From Desulfobulbaceae bacterium (GTDB lineage Bacteria; Desulfobacterota; Desulfobulbia; Desulfobulbales; SURF-16), in the NCBI GenBank assembly GCA_024763115.1, contig JANTGB010000066.1, positions 1 to 9,077 of the forward strand: a stretch of 9,077 nucleotides of DNA. Direction: 5' to 3'. A program made the position numbers and the translations under genes. Under the pieces are notes generated by a model. The model saw only the letters and a list, made by a program, of their open reading frames with translations. It was not told where the DNA came from and did not search any database. This document shows positions 1 to 7,425 of the stretch, piece by piece. Numbering within the stretch: position 1 is the first letter of the stretch; each line of letters begins with the position of its first letter.

Positions 1-10
1 TATGTTAATA

Positions 11-26
11 TTCAGCTGCGCTTCAT
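11..26 (+). repeat. 16-bp direct repeat, copy 1 (second copy at 8673-8688)
   Basis: The 16 bases TTCAGCTGCGCTTCAT occur here and again, identically and in the same orientation, at 8673-8688. The flanks differ. This copy sits immediately outside the inverted repeat that begins at 28. The core CAGCTG is itself a palindrome. Its inverse CAGCTGAA recurs at 124-131, just beyond the other edge of that repeat, so 11-131 could fold as one large imperfect hairpin. Confidence 0.6.
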
Positions 27-27
27 C

Positions 28-121
28 CGGAGTCGGAGTTTATGCCCTGTTTTTAAGGGTGCTTACCTGCACGCGATAAGCCTGTCTTACATAGTATTAA
101 TGCTGCGCCGGCCTTATCACG
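28..121 (+). repeat. Dispersed palindromic repeat, copy 1 (inverted relative to 737-830)
   Basis: This stretch matches the reverse complement of 737-830 at roughly 85% by eye, with one 2-base indel. The best-conserved part is CCCTGTTTTTAAGGGTGCTT and its surroundings. Within the copy, GATAAG (75-80) can pair with CTTATC (113-118). In the other copy the same stem reads GATCAG/CTGATC, so an A-T pair is replaced by a C-G pair and base pairing is kept. Similarity continues more weakly to about 166, including the GGAGTCTC motif at 138-145. No coding content or transposase is associated. It may be a non-autonomous mobile or REP-like element. Confidence 0.75.
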
Positions 122-331
122 CACAGCTGAAGCACAAGGAGTCTCACTTCGTTCGCTTACCCCTGAACAGGAGCAAAGCGCCGTCATACAGATCGGCGGT
201 AGGGACGGTTTTTCGCCCCTAACTGAATAGTTACGAAAAATTTCTATCATATTACCCTGTAACTGGAGAGTTTTTCCAGGTACACCTTTGATAATCATAT
301 TTCCAGTTATTAAGATAATAAAAGGGTCAAG

Positions 332-357
332 CCGGAAAACGAAAAAATGTTTTCCGG
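332..357. other. Perfect 9-bp stem-loop
   Basis: CCGGAAAAC (332-340) is followed by an 8-base loop and then GTTTTCCGG (349-357), a perfect stem. No clean T-run follows on either strand, so it does not look like a standard intrinsic terminator. It is followed by two near-tandem copies of CGGGCATAT (355-363 and 367-375) spaced by 12 bases, the first overlapping the stem. The function is unknown; a structured RNA or protein-binding site is possible. Confidence 0.5.
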
Positions 358-682
358 GCATATTTTCGGGCATATACACTCGAAATAAGATGAATGACAA
401 TCTTTTCTTCGGCTGTACATTCCTGACTTATTTAATAAGTATCAGCATTTCATTAAACATAAAAATTCTTTCGTGTCAACATCAAGAGTTAATGTAGAAC
501 AAAAAAAGTGATAAGGGGGGGGAAACAGTCTGTTTGAGGAAAATTCCGGCGGGTTGGTTGTTTCCGCGATAGCGGTTCAGTTCAACTACCTTGTTTCAAT
601 ATAACTTTCTGAATTTCTTGTTTTTGTGTAACTACTCATGGGGGTAAGCGCCTCATATGTAATATGTACAAACCTCAATATT

Positions 683-696
683 TGTAACCGGTTACA
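683..696. promoter_or_regulatory. 14-bp perfect palindrome, possible operator
   Basis: TGTAACCGGTTACA is a perfect 14-bp palindrome about 210 bp upstream of the kinase start. Its TG...CA ends and central CG step resemble the operator layout of LacI/GalR-family repressors. That resemblance is the only evidence for a regulatory role. It also lies at the weakly conserved outer edge of the repeat copy at 737-830, so it may be part of that element instead. No regulator gene is nearby. Confidence 0.3.
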
Positions 697-736
697 GGGT
701 GCAGGTAAACGACCGGAGGGAGACTCCGTAGATTTT

Positions 737-830
737 CGTGATCAGGCCGGCGCCGCATACTTGTGCTATGCAAGACAGGCTGATCGCGCAGGTAAGCACC
801 CTTAAAAACAGGGCCTAAACTTCGACTCCG
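737..830 (-). repeat. Dispersed palindromic repeat, copy 2 (inverted relative to 28-121)
   Basis: The reverse complement of this stretch matches 28-121 at roughly 85%. It contains its own stem, GATCAG (740-745) with CTGATC (780-785), and an inner stem GCATA/TATGC around 756-771. Compared with copy 1 the main stem carries a compensatory change, which suggests that folding is maintained. The copy ends about 75 bp before the kinase start codon and would lie in the kinase mRNA leader if transcription starts upstream of it. The two copies enclose about 615 bp with no gene. Confidence 0.75.
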
Positions 831-876
831 AATATGCGGCGCCCTGTGAGCAGTTACGTTTTTGTTACAGCTTTTC

Positions 877-881
877 AGGAG
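877..881 (+). promoter_or_regulatory. Displaced Shine-Dalgarno-like AGGAG upstream of the kinase
   Basis: AGGAG is the only good ribosome-binding match before the kinase, but it ends 23 bases before the ATG at 905, too far for normal use. There is no in-frame GTG or TTG between them. An in-frame ATT at 893-895 is 11 bases downstream of AGGAG and would add four residues, but ATT starts are rare. I keep the ATG, because the hydrophobic signal-anchor begins right after it, and treat the site as uncertain. Confidence 0.25.
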
Positions 882-904
882 TAAGGCGCCTAATTAAAAA
901 TATA

Positions 905-3900
905 ATGAAATTAAAACTAATAATCTTTCTCACTCTTTTGTGCTTCGGGCTGTTCCCTCTGGCCGCCTCAATTATTACCAATCTTCCTTATGTTGTCAAA
1001 AAATTAACTGAATTATCAACAAGGGAAGATTTGAATTCTTTAAAAATCGACACCATTTTTTTAGAAAAAAAAACTGAGACCTGGAAAAAAGAAATAGAAT
1101 TTTTGAGTTCTATGCCCGGCACCAGAGGTATTTGCGCTCCTGATAAATCAAAAGATCAAATTGTCGTGGCATACCCACAACTGGTCAAAACCTTTTTTAA
1201 GACAATGCAGAACTGGTTTAAGCTGGATCCGGATATTCAAAGCCTGACAATTATCAACTTGAACGGCCGGGAAATATTTAAAATTATGCGCCGGGACAAG
1301 AAACTTGAAATTGTCCCGAACAGTAAACTTAATAATTCTCAGTCCCGGCCTTTCCGGCGGAAGTTAACCGCCCCCGGTACAAAATCGATCATTGTCGGTA
1401 ATCTGTTTTCTGAAAATAAATCAGGTCTGGATACAATTTTTCAGCTCGCAGCGCCTGTAACTACCGGCAGCAACAGCCGAGCCGGTTTTTTACTTTTGAC
1501 CTTTAATATTAATAAGATGTTTAACAGTCTCGGTGAAATTCGAGTTGTTGACGGCAATGGTAATTATCTGCAAAGTCAGGGACTTTCTACTGCTGAGGCC
1601 GGGCCGCATGGCTCGGCCCTGGCTGAATACCCCTGTCCGGCAAAATTTTTTCAAAATATTGAACCCGGAATCTGCGCCGATAAATCACAGCAAAAAATAG
1701 CCTGGCAGCCGTTTTTAATGCCCGGCCTGGAAAAACCTCTCTGGTTGGGACGGCCGATTCAACGCAATTATACCGAAGAATTCCTGTCTCATTTTCGCCT
1801 GCGAGCCCTGATAATTATTTTAACCCTTATCACCATCGTCATCTTGCTGGCCCGTTTTATTGCCATGAAAGGAGCCAGGCTAAAAGAAGAGCTGACAAGC
1901 GGCCTGCACACCATACTAAAAACTGAACAACCTATTGAATTTAAATGGAAACTTTCTAAAGAAATCCGTGAACTGGGCCGGGATTTGACCACCCTTGTCC
2001 GCCAGTATAGTGCTGCCTGCCTGAATCGCAGGGAGGCGGAAAGCAGGCTTAATACCCTGTTGCAGCAACATGAGCTGATTTTTTCTTCCATGGCTGAAGG
2101 TGTTATCGGGATTGATCTTGAGGCCCGGATAATCTTTATTAATCCGGCAGCGGAAATTATGACCGGCAGTCAGGCCGGGGAAATAATCGGCGCTGCCGGT
2201 CAATATCTTATCCGCTCCGAAGACAATACCGACCTGACCCACACCTGCCCTTTACTCCTGACCAGTCAAGACGGAGTTATCAGAGAAGGAAATGATGTTG
2301 TTTTTCAGCATCGGAACGGTGCGGAATTTCCGGCTGAATATCATGTGGCTCCTCTCTATAATGATGATCATGTGTTGATCGGCGCGGCAATAACCTTCAG
2401 GGATATTACAGACAGAAAAGAAGCGGAAGAAAAACTGGCCGAATATCATGATAATCTTGAAACCCAGGTCAGAGAAAGAACGAAAAAACATAATGAGGTT
2501 ATTTCCATGTTAAAAGATGAAATAACCAGACGACGGAAAATTGAGCAGGAACTGCAGGAGGCCAAGGAAAAAGCCGAGTCAGCCAGCCGGAGTAAGAGTG
2601 AATTCCTGGCAAATATGAGCCATGAAATCCGCACCCCGATGAATGGCATTCTGGGCATGGCCGCCCTGCTCAATAATCTTGATCTTGACCCCAAGGTTCA
2701 CGAGCACGTTGCGATTATAAAATCATCTGCGGATTCCCTGTTACGTTTAATTAATGATATTCTAGATATTTCCAAAATAGAGGCCGGTCATCTTGATATT
2801 GAATTTATCTGTTTCAGCCTCCATGAAACCCTGGAAGGACTGTTGGAAAATTTTCATAAACAGGCGGCGGAAAAAAGCATCAGGCTTACCTTTGTGCCGG
2901 CGGATGATCTTCCTGATGCCGTGGTGGGCGACCCCCTGCGGCTGGAACAGGTTTTGATCAACCTGGTGAATAACGCCCTTAAATTTACTAAAGCCGGAAA
3001 AATTACTATTGCGGCGGACACTGAACTGCAGGATGACAATACGATAAAATTAAAATTTGCTGTCTCCGATACCGGAATAGGGATCAGGCAGGATGCTGTC
3101 CCTTATCTTTTTGATGTTTTTACTCAGGCCGACGGCTCCATCACCCGGAAATACGGGGGAACCGGCCTGGGCCTTGCCATCAGCAAAAAACTGGTGGAAA
3201 TGATGGGAGGAAAAATTTCGGTGGCCGGCGAATATGGCCGGGGCACTACCTTCAGTTTTTCCGTTGTGTTTGGTTTGCAGCCGGAAGAACTGCTTTTTCC
3301 CGACGGCAGAGTCGCCGACATCGAGGGGCTTAAGGTTTTGGTTGTGGACGGCAATAAATGTATCCTGACCCTGATGCGTAACATGCTTGTGTCGCTCGGC
3401 CTTAAGGCGCAAACCGCCGGAACCATAGAAACAGCTCTGAAACTTTTAACCGCTGAAGCTAAACCCGATCCCTTTGATCTGCTTTTTATCGACTTGAAGA
3501 TGACTGATGGTTATGGAGATACCCTGGTTCGGCAGATTCGCAGTGACCCGTTTTTTGGTAAAATCCCGATAATAATGCTGGCAAAAGCCGGGGCCGGGCA
3601 GGAAATAAACAGGTCATTACGGGCCGGGGCCGACACTGTCCTGCCCAAGCCGGTTAAACGCTCGCTCCTCTTGGAAACAATTTTCAATGTGCTTAAACTT
3701 GAGGCAAATACTATCCCGATGATTAACACTGCCTGTGAATTTGACCGGGATGAACTATATAATTTCAGCGGTGTTCGCATCCTGCTGGTTGAAGACAACA
3801 TAATCAACCAAAAGGTGGCAGAGGAAATTATCAAAACATGGGGTATTGAGGTTACATCCGTTGCTAACGGCCTGGAAGCCCTACAGACCATAACTCCTGA

Positions 3901-4789
3901 TTTTGACGCGATTCTGATGGATATTCAAATGCCGGAAATGGATGGTCTGGAAACAACCAGGCGGTTGCGTGCCCAGCACCGATATGCCCGGGTGCCGATT
4001 ATCGCCATGACCGCTCATGCCATGGAAGGAGATCGGGAAATGTGTATTGAGGCCGGGCTTGATGATTATATTTCCAAACCCATTGAACCGGAAGTCCTGG
4101 CTGAAACCCTGCGCCGCTGGATTATAGTTCGTACTCCCCGCCCCGGCAGAAAAGAGATTAAACGGCTTACCGCAACAGCAGCCCCGTTCCCGCAAATCCC
4201 TGGAGTCGACATATCCCAGGGCCTGACAAGGCTTAACAACAACGCCGGCCTGTACAAAGAATTATTACTGGACTTTGCCGAGGATTATAAGCACGCAGCT
4301 GCTGAGATAAAAAACTCACTGGCTGCCGGCGACCGGGCAATTGCCAAAAAACTCTGCCATACCGTTAAGGGGAGCAGCGGCAATCTTTCGGCCCTGGAAC
4401 TGGAGCAGGCAGCCCTGCGCCTTGAACAGGCAATAGCCACGGAACAGGCTGACAAGATTGACGAAGTGCTGACGGAATTCACCAATGCCCTTACCCAGGT
4501 TATCGATTCAATTGCCAGGCTGGAAAAAAATAAAATAAATCCTGCCATGCCGGTTAAGGAAGCTGACAGTGATATCGACCCCAGCGAGGATCTGCTTCGC
4601 CTTGAACTTTATCTGGCGGAAAAAGACCTGAAGGCTGAGGAATATTTTAAGTCAATAAAAAAATTTCTTAATTATTCCTGCCTGAAAAAAGATCTGCAGG
4701 CGCTGGAGACGACAATCAATCGCCTGCAATTTACCGAAGCCGGAAAAATTATCAGGGAAATGATTGACAAGTTAGCGGCGGGATGTTGA
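905..4789 (+). CDS. Membrane-bound hybrid sensor histidine kinase (PAS-HisKA-HATPase-REC-REC-HPt)
   Basis: A 1294-residue inner-membrane phosphorelay kinase. A signal-anchor (about 4-26) and a second membrane helix (about 297-320) enclose a roughly 270-residue periplasmic sensor, probably Cache-like (inferred from IINLNGREIF near 116-125). The cytoplasmic part starts with a HAMP-like linker and PAS (about 385-505), then a coiled coil. HisKA follows with phospho-acceptor H573 in MSHEIRTP, and then the ATPase with N box 686-694, DTGIGI 722-727 and GGTGLGLA 751-758. The first receiver (about 809-925) keeps D863 and K915 but has VVDGN instead of a DD pair and A893 where Thr/Ser is usual, so it is probably impaired. 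The second receiver (about 957-1073) is complete: E963/D964, D1006, T1036, K1058. HPt has H1152 in CHTVKGSSGN. A helical tail (about 1222-1290) follows. There is no output domain and no adjacent regulator. The ligand and partner are unknown. Confidence 0.95.
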   Translation: MKLKLIIFLTLLCFGLFPLAASIITNLPYVVKKLTELSTREDLNSLKIDTIFLEKKTETWKKEIEFLSSMPGTRGICAPDKSKDQIVVAYPQLVKTFFKTMQNWFKLDPDIQSLTIINLNGREIFKIMRRDKKLEIVPNSKLNNSQSRPFRRKLTAPGTKSIIVGNLFSENKSGLDTIFQLAAPVTTGSNSRAGFLLLTFNINKMFNSLGEIRVVDGNGNYLQSQGLSTAEAGPHGSALAEYPCPAKFFQNIEPGICADKSQQKIAWQPFLMPGLEKPLWLGRPIQRNYTEEFLSHFRLRALIIILTLITIVILLARFIAMKGARLKEELTSGLHTILKTEQPIEFKWKLSKEIRELGRDLTTLVRQYSAACLNRREAESRLNTLLQQHELIFSSMAEGVIGIDLEARIIFINPAAEIMTGSQAGEIIGAAGQYLIRSEDNTDLTHTCPLLLTSQDGVIREGNDVVFQHRNGAEFPAEYHVAPLYNDDHVLIGAAITFRDITDRKEAEEKLAEYHDNLETQVRERTKKHNEVISMLKDEITRRRKIEQELQEAKEKAESASRSKSEFLANMSHEIRTPMNGILGMAALLNNLDLDPKVHEHVAIIKSSADSLLRLINDILDISKIEAGHLDIEFICFSLHETLEGLLENFHKQAAEKSIRLTFVPADDLPDAVVGDPLRLEQVLINLVNNALKFTKAGKITIAADTELQDDNTIKLKFAVSDTGIGIRQDAVPYLFDVFTQADGSITRKYGGTGLGLAISKKLVEMMGGKISVAGEYGRGTTFSFSVVFGLQPEELLFPDGRVADIEGLKVLVVDGNKCILTLMRNMLVSLGLKAQTAGTIETALKLLTAEAKPDPFDLLFIDLKMTDGYGDTLVRQIRSDPFFGKIPIIMLAKAGAGQEINRSLRAGADTVLPKPVKRSLLLETIFNVLKLEANTIPMINTACEFDRDELYNFSGVRILLVEDNIINQKVAEEIIKTWGIEVTSVANGLEALQTITPDFDAILMDIQMPEMDGLETTRRLRAQHRYARVPIIAMTAHAMEGDREMCIEAGLDDYISKPIEPEVLAETLRRWIIVRTPRPGRKEIKRLTATAAPFPQIPGVDISQGLTRLNNNAGLYKELLLDFAEDYKHAAAEIKNSLAAGDRAIAKKLCHTVKGSSGNLSALELEQAALRLEQAIATEQADKIDEVLTEFTNALTQVIDSIARLEKNKINPAMPVKEADSDIDPSEDLLRLELYLAEKDLKAEEYFKSIKKFLNYSCLKKDLQALETTINRLQFTEAGKIIREMIDKLAAGC

Positions 4790-4804
4790 CGAGATAAGCT
4801 CTCT
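4790..4804. other. 15-bp convergent gap between the kinase and yejF
   Basis: The kinase stop TGA ends at 4789 and the yejF stop (read on the minus strand) begins at 4805-4807, so the genes converge with only 15 bp between them. The only hairpin seen is a weak AAGCT/AGCTT stem (4796-4800 with 4807-4811) that runs into the yejF end and is followed by a very short T tract. No strong bidirectional terminator is visible, so antisense read-through between the two transcripts is plausible. Confidence 0.6.
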
Positions 4805-6400
4805 TCAGCTTTTCCCTGCTCTGCTTTCTGCGGCACAGCTCATCAGTATCCTGGTATATTCCTCTCTGGGAGAGGAAAATATTTCATGGGCCGGGCCGGA
4901 TTCAATTACCCGGCCATCCTTCATCACCGCCACTTCGTCGGCCAGAGCCCGGACAACCTGGAGATCATGAGAAATAAAAAGATAGGTTATATTGTATTTC
5001 TGCTGTAATTCCTGGAGAAGCTCAATTATCTGGGCCTGAATGGTCATATCCAGCGCGCTGGTCGGTTCATCAAGGACAATGAATTTCGGCTTAAGGCAGA
5101 TTGCCCTGGCAATGGCAATGCGCTGGCGCTGGCCCCCGGAAAATTCGTGGGGATAGCGCTGGTCCATATCAGCCTCAAGCCCCACCTCAATCAGACTTTC
5201 TCTGACCATCTCAATTCGTTCATGGCGATTTTTGCCGATATTATGCGCTTCAAGCCCCTCGCCGATAATCCGGGCAATGGTCAGCCGGGGTGACAGAGAG
5301 GAAAAAGGATCCTGAAAGACCACCTGCAGTTCCCGGCGTAAAGGTCGCATCCGCCGGTTGTTGAGCTTAAGCAGGTCGCACCCCTGATAATCAATCCTGC
5401 CCCGGCAGTTGTTGAGCCGCAGCAGACACATGCCCAGGGTACTCTTGCCTGAGCCTGATTCACCGACAATGCCGTATGTCATGCCCTCGCCAATGGTGAG
5501 ACTTATCCCGTCAACCGCCTTGATTTCACCGATTTTGCGTTTAAAGAACCCCTTTTTAATCGGAAAATAACATTTAAGATCGCGAATTTTGATCAAAGTT
5601 GCCGCTTTACTCTTTACCGGAGGTTCGCCGTGGGGAACGCTGTTTAAAAGATGACGGGTGTAAGGATGGGCAGGGTCGGCAAATATTTCTGCGGTTCGGC
5701 CATGTTCAACAATTGTTCCCTGGGTCATGATGTAGACCTGTTCGGCAATATGGCCCACCATATTCAGGTCATGGGTAATAAGCAGCACCGCCATTTTGAA
5801 CTCCTTCTGCAATTCAGCCAGCAGTTTGAGAATCCGGGACTGGATGGTAACGTCAAGGGCGGTTGTCGGTTCATCGGCAATGAGCAGGTCGGGGCGGCAG
5901 GCCAGGGCCATGGCAATCATTATTCTCTGGCGCTGGCCCCCGGACAACTGGTGAGGGAAACTTGCCATCCTGCTTTCCGGATCAGGAATCATGGTACGGG
6001 CCAGCAGTTTAATCGCCTGCTGCCCGGCCTTTTCCCGGCTCAACCCCTGGTGGAGCATCAGCGGTTCAATTATCTGGCTGCCGATAGGATAAACCGGGTT
6101 AAGCGAGGTCATGGGTTCCTGGAAGATCATGGCAATGCGGTTGCCCCTGATCCGGCGCAGTTCGGCTTCCGGCTCAGTCAGCAGATTTTTGCCGTTAAAA
6201 AGTACCTCGCCCGTGCAGCTTACCGTATCCTGTTCATGGAGGCCGAGAATAGAAAGGGCGGTAATGGATTTCCCGGAGCCTGATTCTCCCACCAGGGCCA
6301 CGGTTTCCGAAGGGCCGATTTCAAGATTAACCTTGTCCAGCAGCCGTTTTACCCCCTCATCGGTCTGGAAGTCGGCGCAGAGATTATTTATTTTCAGCAT
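4805..6400 (-). CDS. yejF: Peptide ABC transporter, double ATP-binding protein (YejF family)
   Basis: A 531-residue cytoplasmic ATPase carrying two complete nucleotide-binding domains in one chain, like OppD and OppF fused; this and the length match the YejF family (E. coli about 529 residues). First domain: Walker A GESGSGKS 38-45, Q-loop Q94, signature LSGGQRQR 152-159, Walker B LLIADEP 172-178, H-loop H210. Second domain: Walker A 313-320, Q363, signature FSGGQRQR 420-427, Walker B IVLDEP 441-446, H478. Each half ends with the oligopeptide-transporter C-terminal motif (HPYTRHLL 245-252; EEYTRILM 513-520). Both sites look catalytically intact. It should hydrolyse ATP to drive import through YejB/YejE. 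The start lies 8 bp after the yejE stop with a good ribosome site, so translation is probably coupled. E. coli YejABEF is known to import microcin C; the natural substrate here is unknown, probably short peptides. Confidence 0.93.
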   Translation of the reverse strand: MLKINNLCADFQTDEGVKRLLDKVNLEIGPSETVALVGESGSGKSITALSILGLHEQDTVSCTGEVLFNGKNLLTEPEAELRRIRGNRIAMIFQEPMTSLNPVYPIGSQIIEPLMLHQGLSREKAGQQAIKLLARTMIPDPESRMASFPHQLSGGQRQRIMIAMALACRPDLLIADEPTTALDVTIQSRILKLLAELQKEFKMAVLLITHDLNMVGHIAEQVYIMTQGTIVEHGRTAEIFADPAHPYTRHLLNSVPHGEPPVKSKAATLIKIRDLKCYFPIKKGFFKRKIGEIKAVDGISLTIGEGMTYGIVGESGSGKSTLGMCLLRLNNCRGRIDYQGCDLLKLNNRRMRPLRRELQVVFQDPFSSLSPRLTIARIIGEGLEAHNIGKNRHERIEMVRESLIEVGLEADMDQRYPHEFSGGQRQRIAIARAICLKPKFIVLDEPTSALDMTIQAQIIELLQELQQKYNITYLFISHDLQVVRALADEVAVMKDGRVIESGPAHEIFSSPREEYTRILMSCAAESRAGKS

Positions 6401-6405
6401 AACAA

Positions 6406-6410
6406 TCCTT
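6406..6410 (-). promoter_or_regulatory. Ribosome binding site of yejF, overlapping the yejE stop
   Basis: On the minus strand AAGGA lies 5 bases before the yejF ATG and overlaps the TAA stop codon of yejE (6409-6411). A further purine-rich GGAAGAGG lies just upstream inside the yejE end. The overlap supports translational coupling and fixes the yejF start. Confidence 0.75.
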
Positions 6411-7425
6411 ACCTCTTCCGGGGATCAAAGGTCTCGCGCAGGGCCTCGCCGATAAAAATCAACAGGATCAGGGTACCGACCAGGACAATAAAAGTACTTA
6501 ACGACAGCCACCAGGCATCAATATTACTCTTGCCCTGGGCCAGCAGCTCTCCCAGGCTGGGGGTGGGCGGCGGCACGCCGAGTCCGAGAAAATCCAGGCT
6601 GGTCAAGGCCAGGATTGCCCCGGACATGCGGAAGGGCAGAAAGGTGATAACCGGGGTCATACCATTGGGCAGCAGATGGCGGAACATGATTTTAATATTG
6701 CCCACTCCCAGGGCTCGGGCTGCCACGACATAATCAAGATTGCGGCTTTTGAGAAATTCAGCCCGGACATAATCGGACAACCCCATCCAGCCGAACATGG
6801 AGAGCAGGATAAGCAGAAGGGTTACACTGGGCTTAAATATAGACGAAAAGATAATGAGCAGATATAATTCCGGCATGGCTCCCCATATTTCAATAAAGCG
6901 CTGAAAAATTAAATCGGTTCTGCCGCCGAGATACCCCTGGACTGCTCCGGCTATAATGCCCAGCCCCGTACCTATTATGGTCAGGGCCAGGCCGAAGAGG
7001 ATGGAGAGCCTAAAACCGTAAAGCAGACGGGCCAGCACATCCCGACCCCGGTCGTCGGTACCCAGCAGATTGACCATTGTGGGCGGCGAGGGAAAGGGAA
7101 CGTCGAGATCGAGGTTTATCGAGGCATAACTATGGGGATTGGGGGGGAACAGGATCATGCCGTTTTGGTTTATTTTTTCAAGAATATACGGATCGCGGTA
7201 GTCGGTCTCGGTGGCAAAATCACCTCCGAAGGTAGTTTCAGGATAGACCTGGAGCATGGGAAAATACAGATCACCCCGGTAATAAACAAAATAAGGTTTG
7301 TCGTTGCTGACCAGTTCCGCTCCCAGGCTGATGATAAAGATCAGGGAAAAGATGAGCAGGCTGTAATAGCCTCGTTTCCTGGCCTTGAATTTACGCCAGC
7401 GTCTCCGGGTCGGACTTTGTTTCAT
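6409..7425 (-). CDS. yejE: Peptide ABC transporter permease (YejE family)
   Basis: A 338-residue inner-membrane permease. A basic N-terminus and a first membrane helix (about 20-38) are followed by a long periplasmic segment diagnostic of YejE rather than DppC/OppC: SNDKPYFVYYRGDLYFP (40-56), the FGGDFATETDYRDPY stretch (66-80) and the PFPSPP motif (110-115). LLGTDDRGRDVLARLLYG (120-137) then opens the conserved permease domain. The EAA loop that docks on the ATPase is at about 232-254 (ARALGV...HLLPN). Further helices lie near 139-165, 186-218, 255-280 and 309-328. The C-terminus GEALRETFDP is typical of the family. Length agrees with E. coli YejE (about 341). The ATG is preceded by a modest AAGG at 7430-7433, four bases away. 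It should pair with YejB as the channel. Confidence 0.93.
   Translation of the reverse strand: MKQSPTRRRWRKFKARKRGYYSLLIFSLIFIISLGAELVSNDKPYFVYYRGDLYFPMLQVYPETTFGGDFATETDYRDPYILEKINQNGMILFPPNPHSYASINLDLDVPFPSPPTMVNLLGTDDRGRDVLARLLYGFRLSILFGLALTIIGTGLGIIAGAVQGYLGGRTDLIFQRFIEIWGAMPELYLLIIFSSIFKPSVTLLLILLSMFGWMGLSDYVRAEFLKSRNLDYVVAARALGVGNIKIMFRHLLPNGMTPVITFLPFRMSGAILALTSLDFLGLGVPPPTPSLGELLAQGKSNIDAWWLSLSTFIVLVGTLILLIFIGEALRETFDPRKR

Larger units (their letters stand above)
1..904. other. Gene-free, repeat-rich region upstream of the sensor kinase
   Basis: No open frame here has protein-like composition, a ribosome binding site or a recognisable motif. The two longest frames (53-400 minus and 288-497 plus) run through repeats and AT-rich DNA and are judged spurious. 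The region holds a pair of inverted repeats at 28-121 and 737-830, a perfect 9-bp-stem hairpin at 332-357, a 14-bp palindrome at 683-696 and a run of eight G at 515-522. It must also contain the kinase promoter unless the kinase is transcribed from further upstream, but I could not pick a convincing -35/-10 pair. The AT-rich stretch around 585-640 is the most promoter-like by composition only. Confidence 0.6.

Noticed and set aside
53..400. Minus-strand frame of 115 codons in the 5' region
   Set aside because: It spans a dispersed repeat and AT-rich DNA, has no family resemblance, and the end overlaps the palindromic element.
515..522. Run of eight G as a phase-variation tract
   Set aside because: It is almost 400 bp from the kinase start, not in a gene and not between recognisable promoter boxes. 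The length alone is not enough to claim phase variation.
28..830. Insertion sequence with terminal inverted repeats at 28-121 and 737-830
   Set aside because: The interval encodes no transposase or remnant, and each copy is itself a palindromic unit. Two independent copies of a dispersed repeat are a simpler explanation.
901..906. TATAAT as a -10 promoter box
   Set aside because: It overlaps the kinase ATG at 905, has no fitting -35 upstream, and would start transcription inside the coding region with no nearby alternative start codon.
5651..6283. Plus-strand frame of 210 codons inside yejF
   Set aside because: It lies wholly antisense to the ATPase, whose motifs are unambiguous. The frame is histidine/glycine/asparagine-rich, as expected from a shadow of a real gene.
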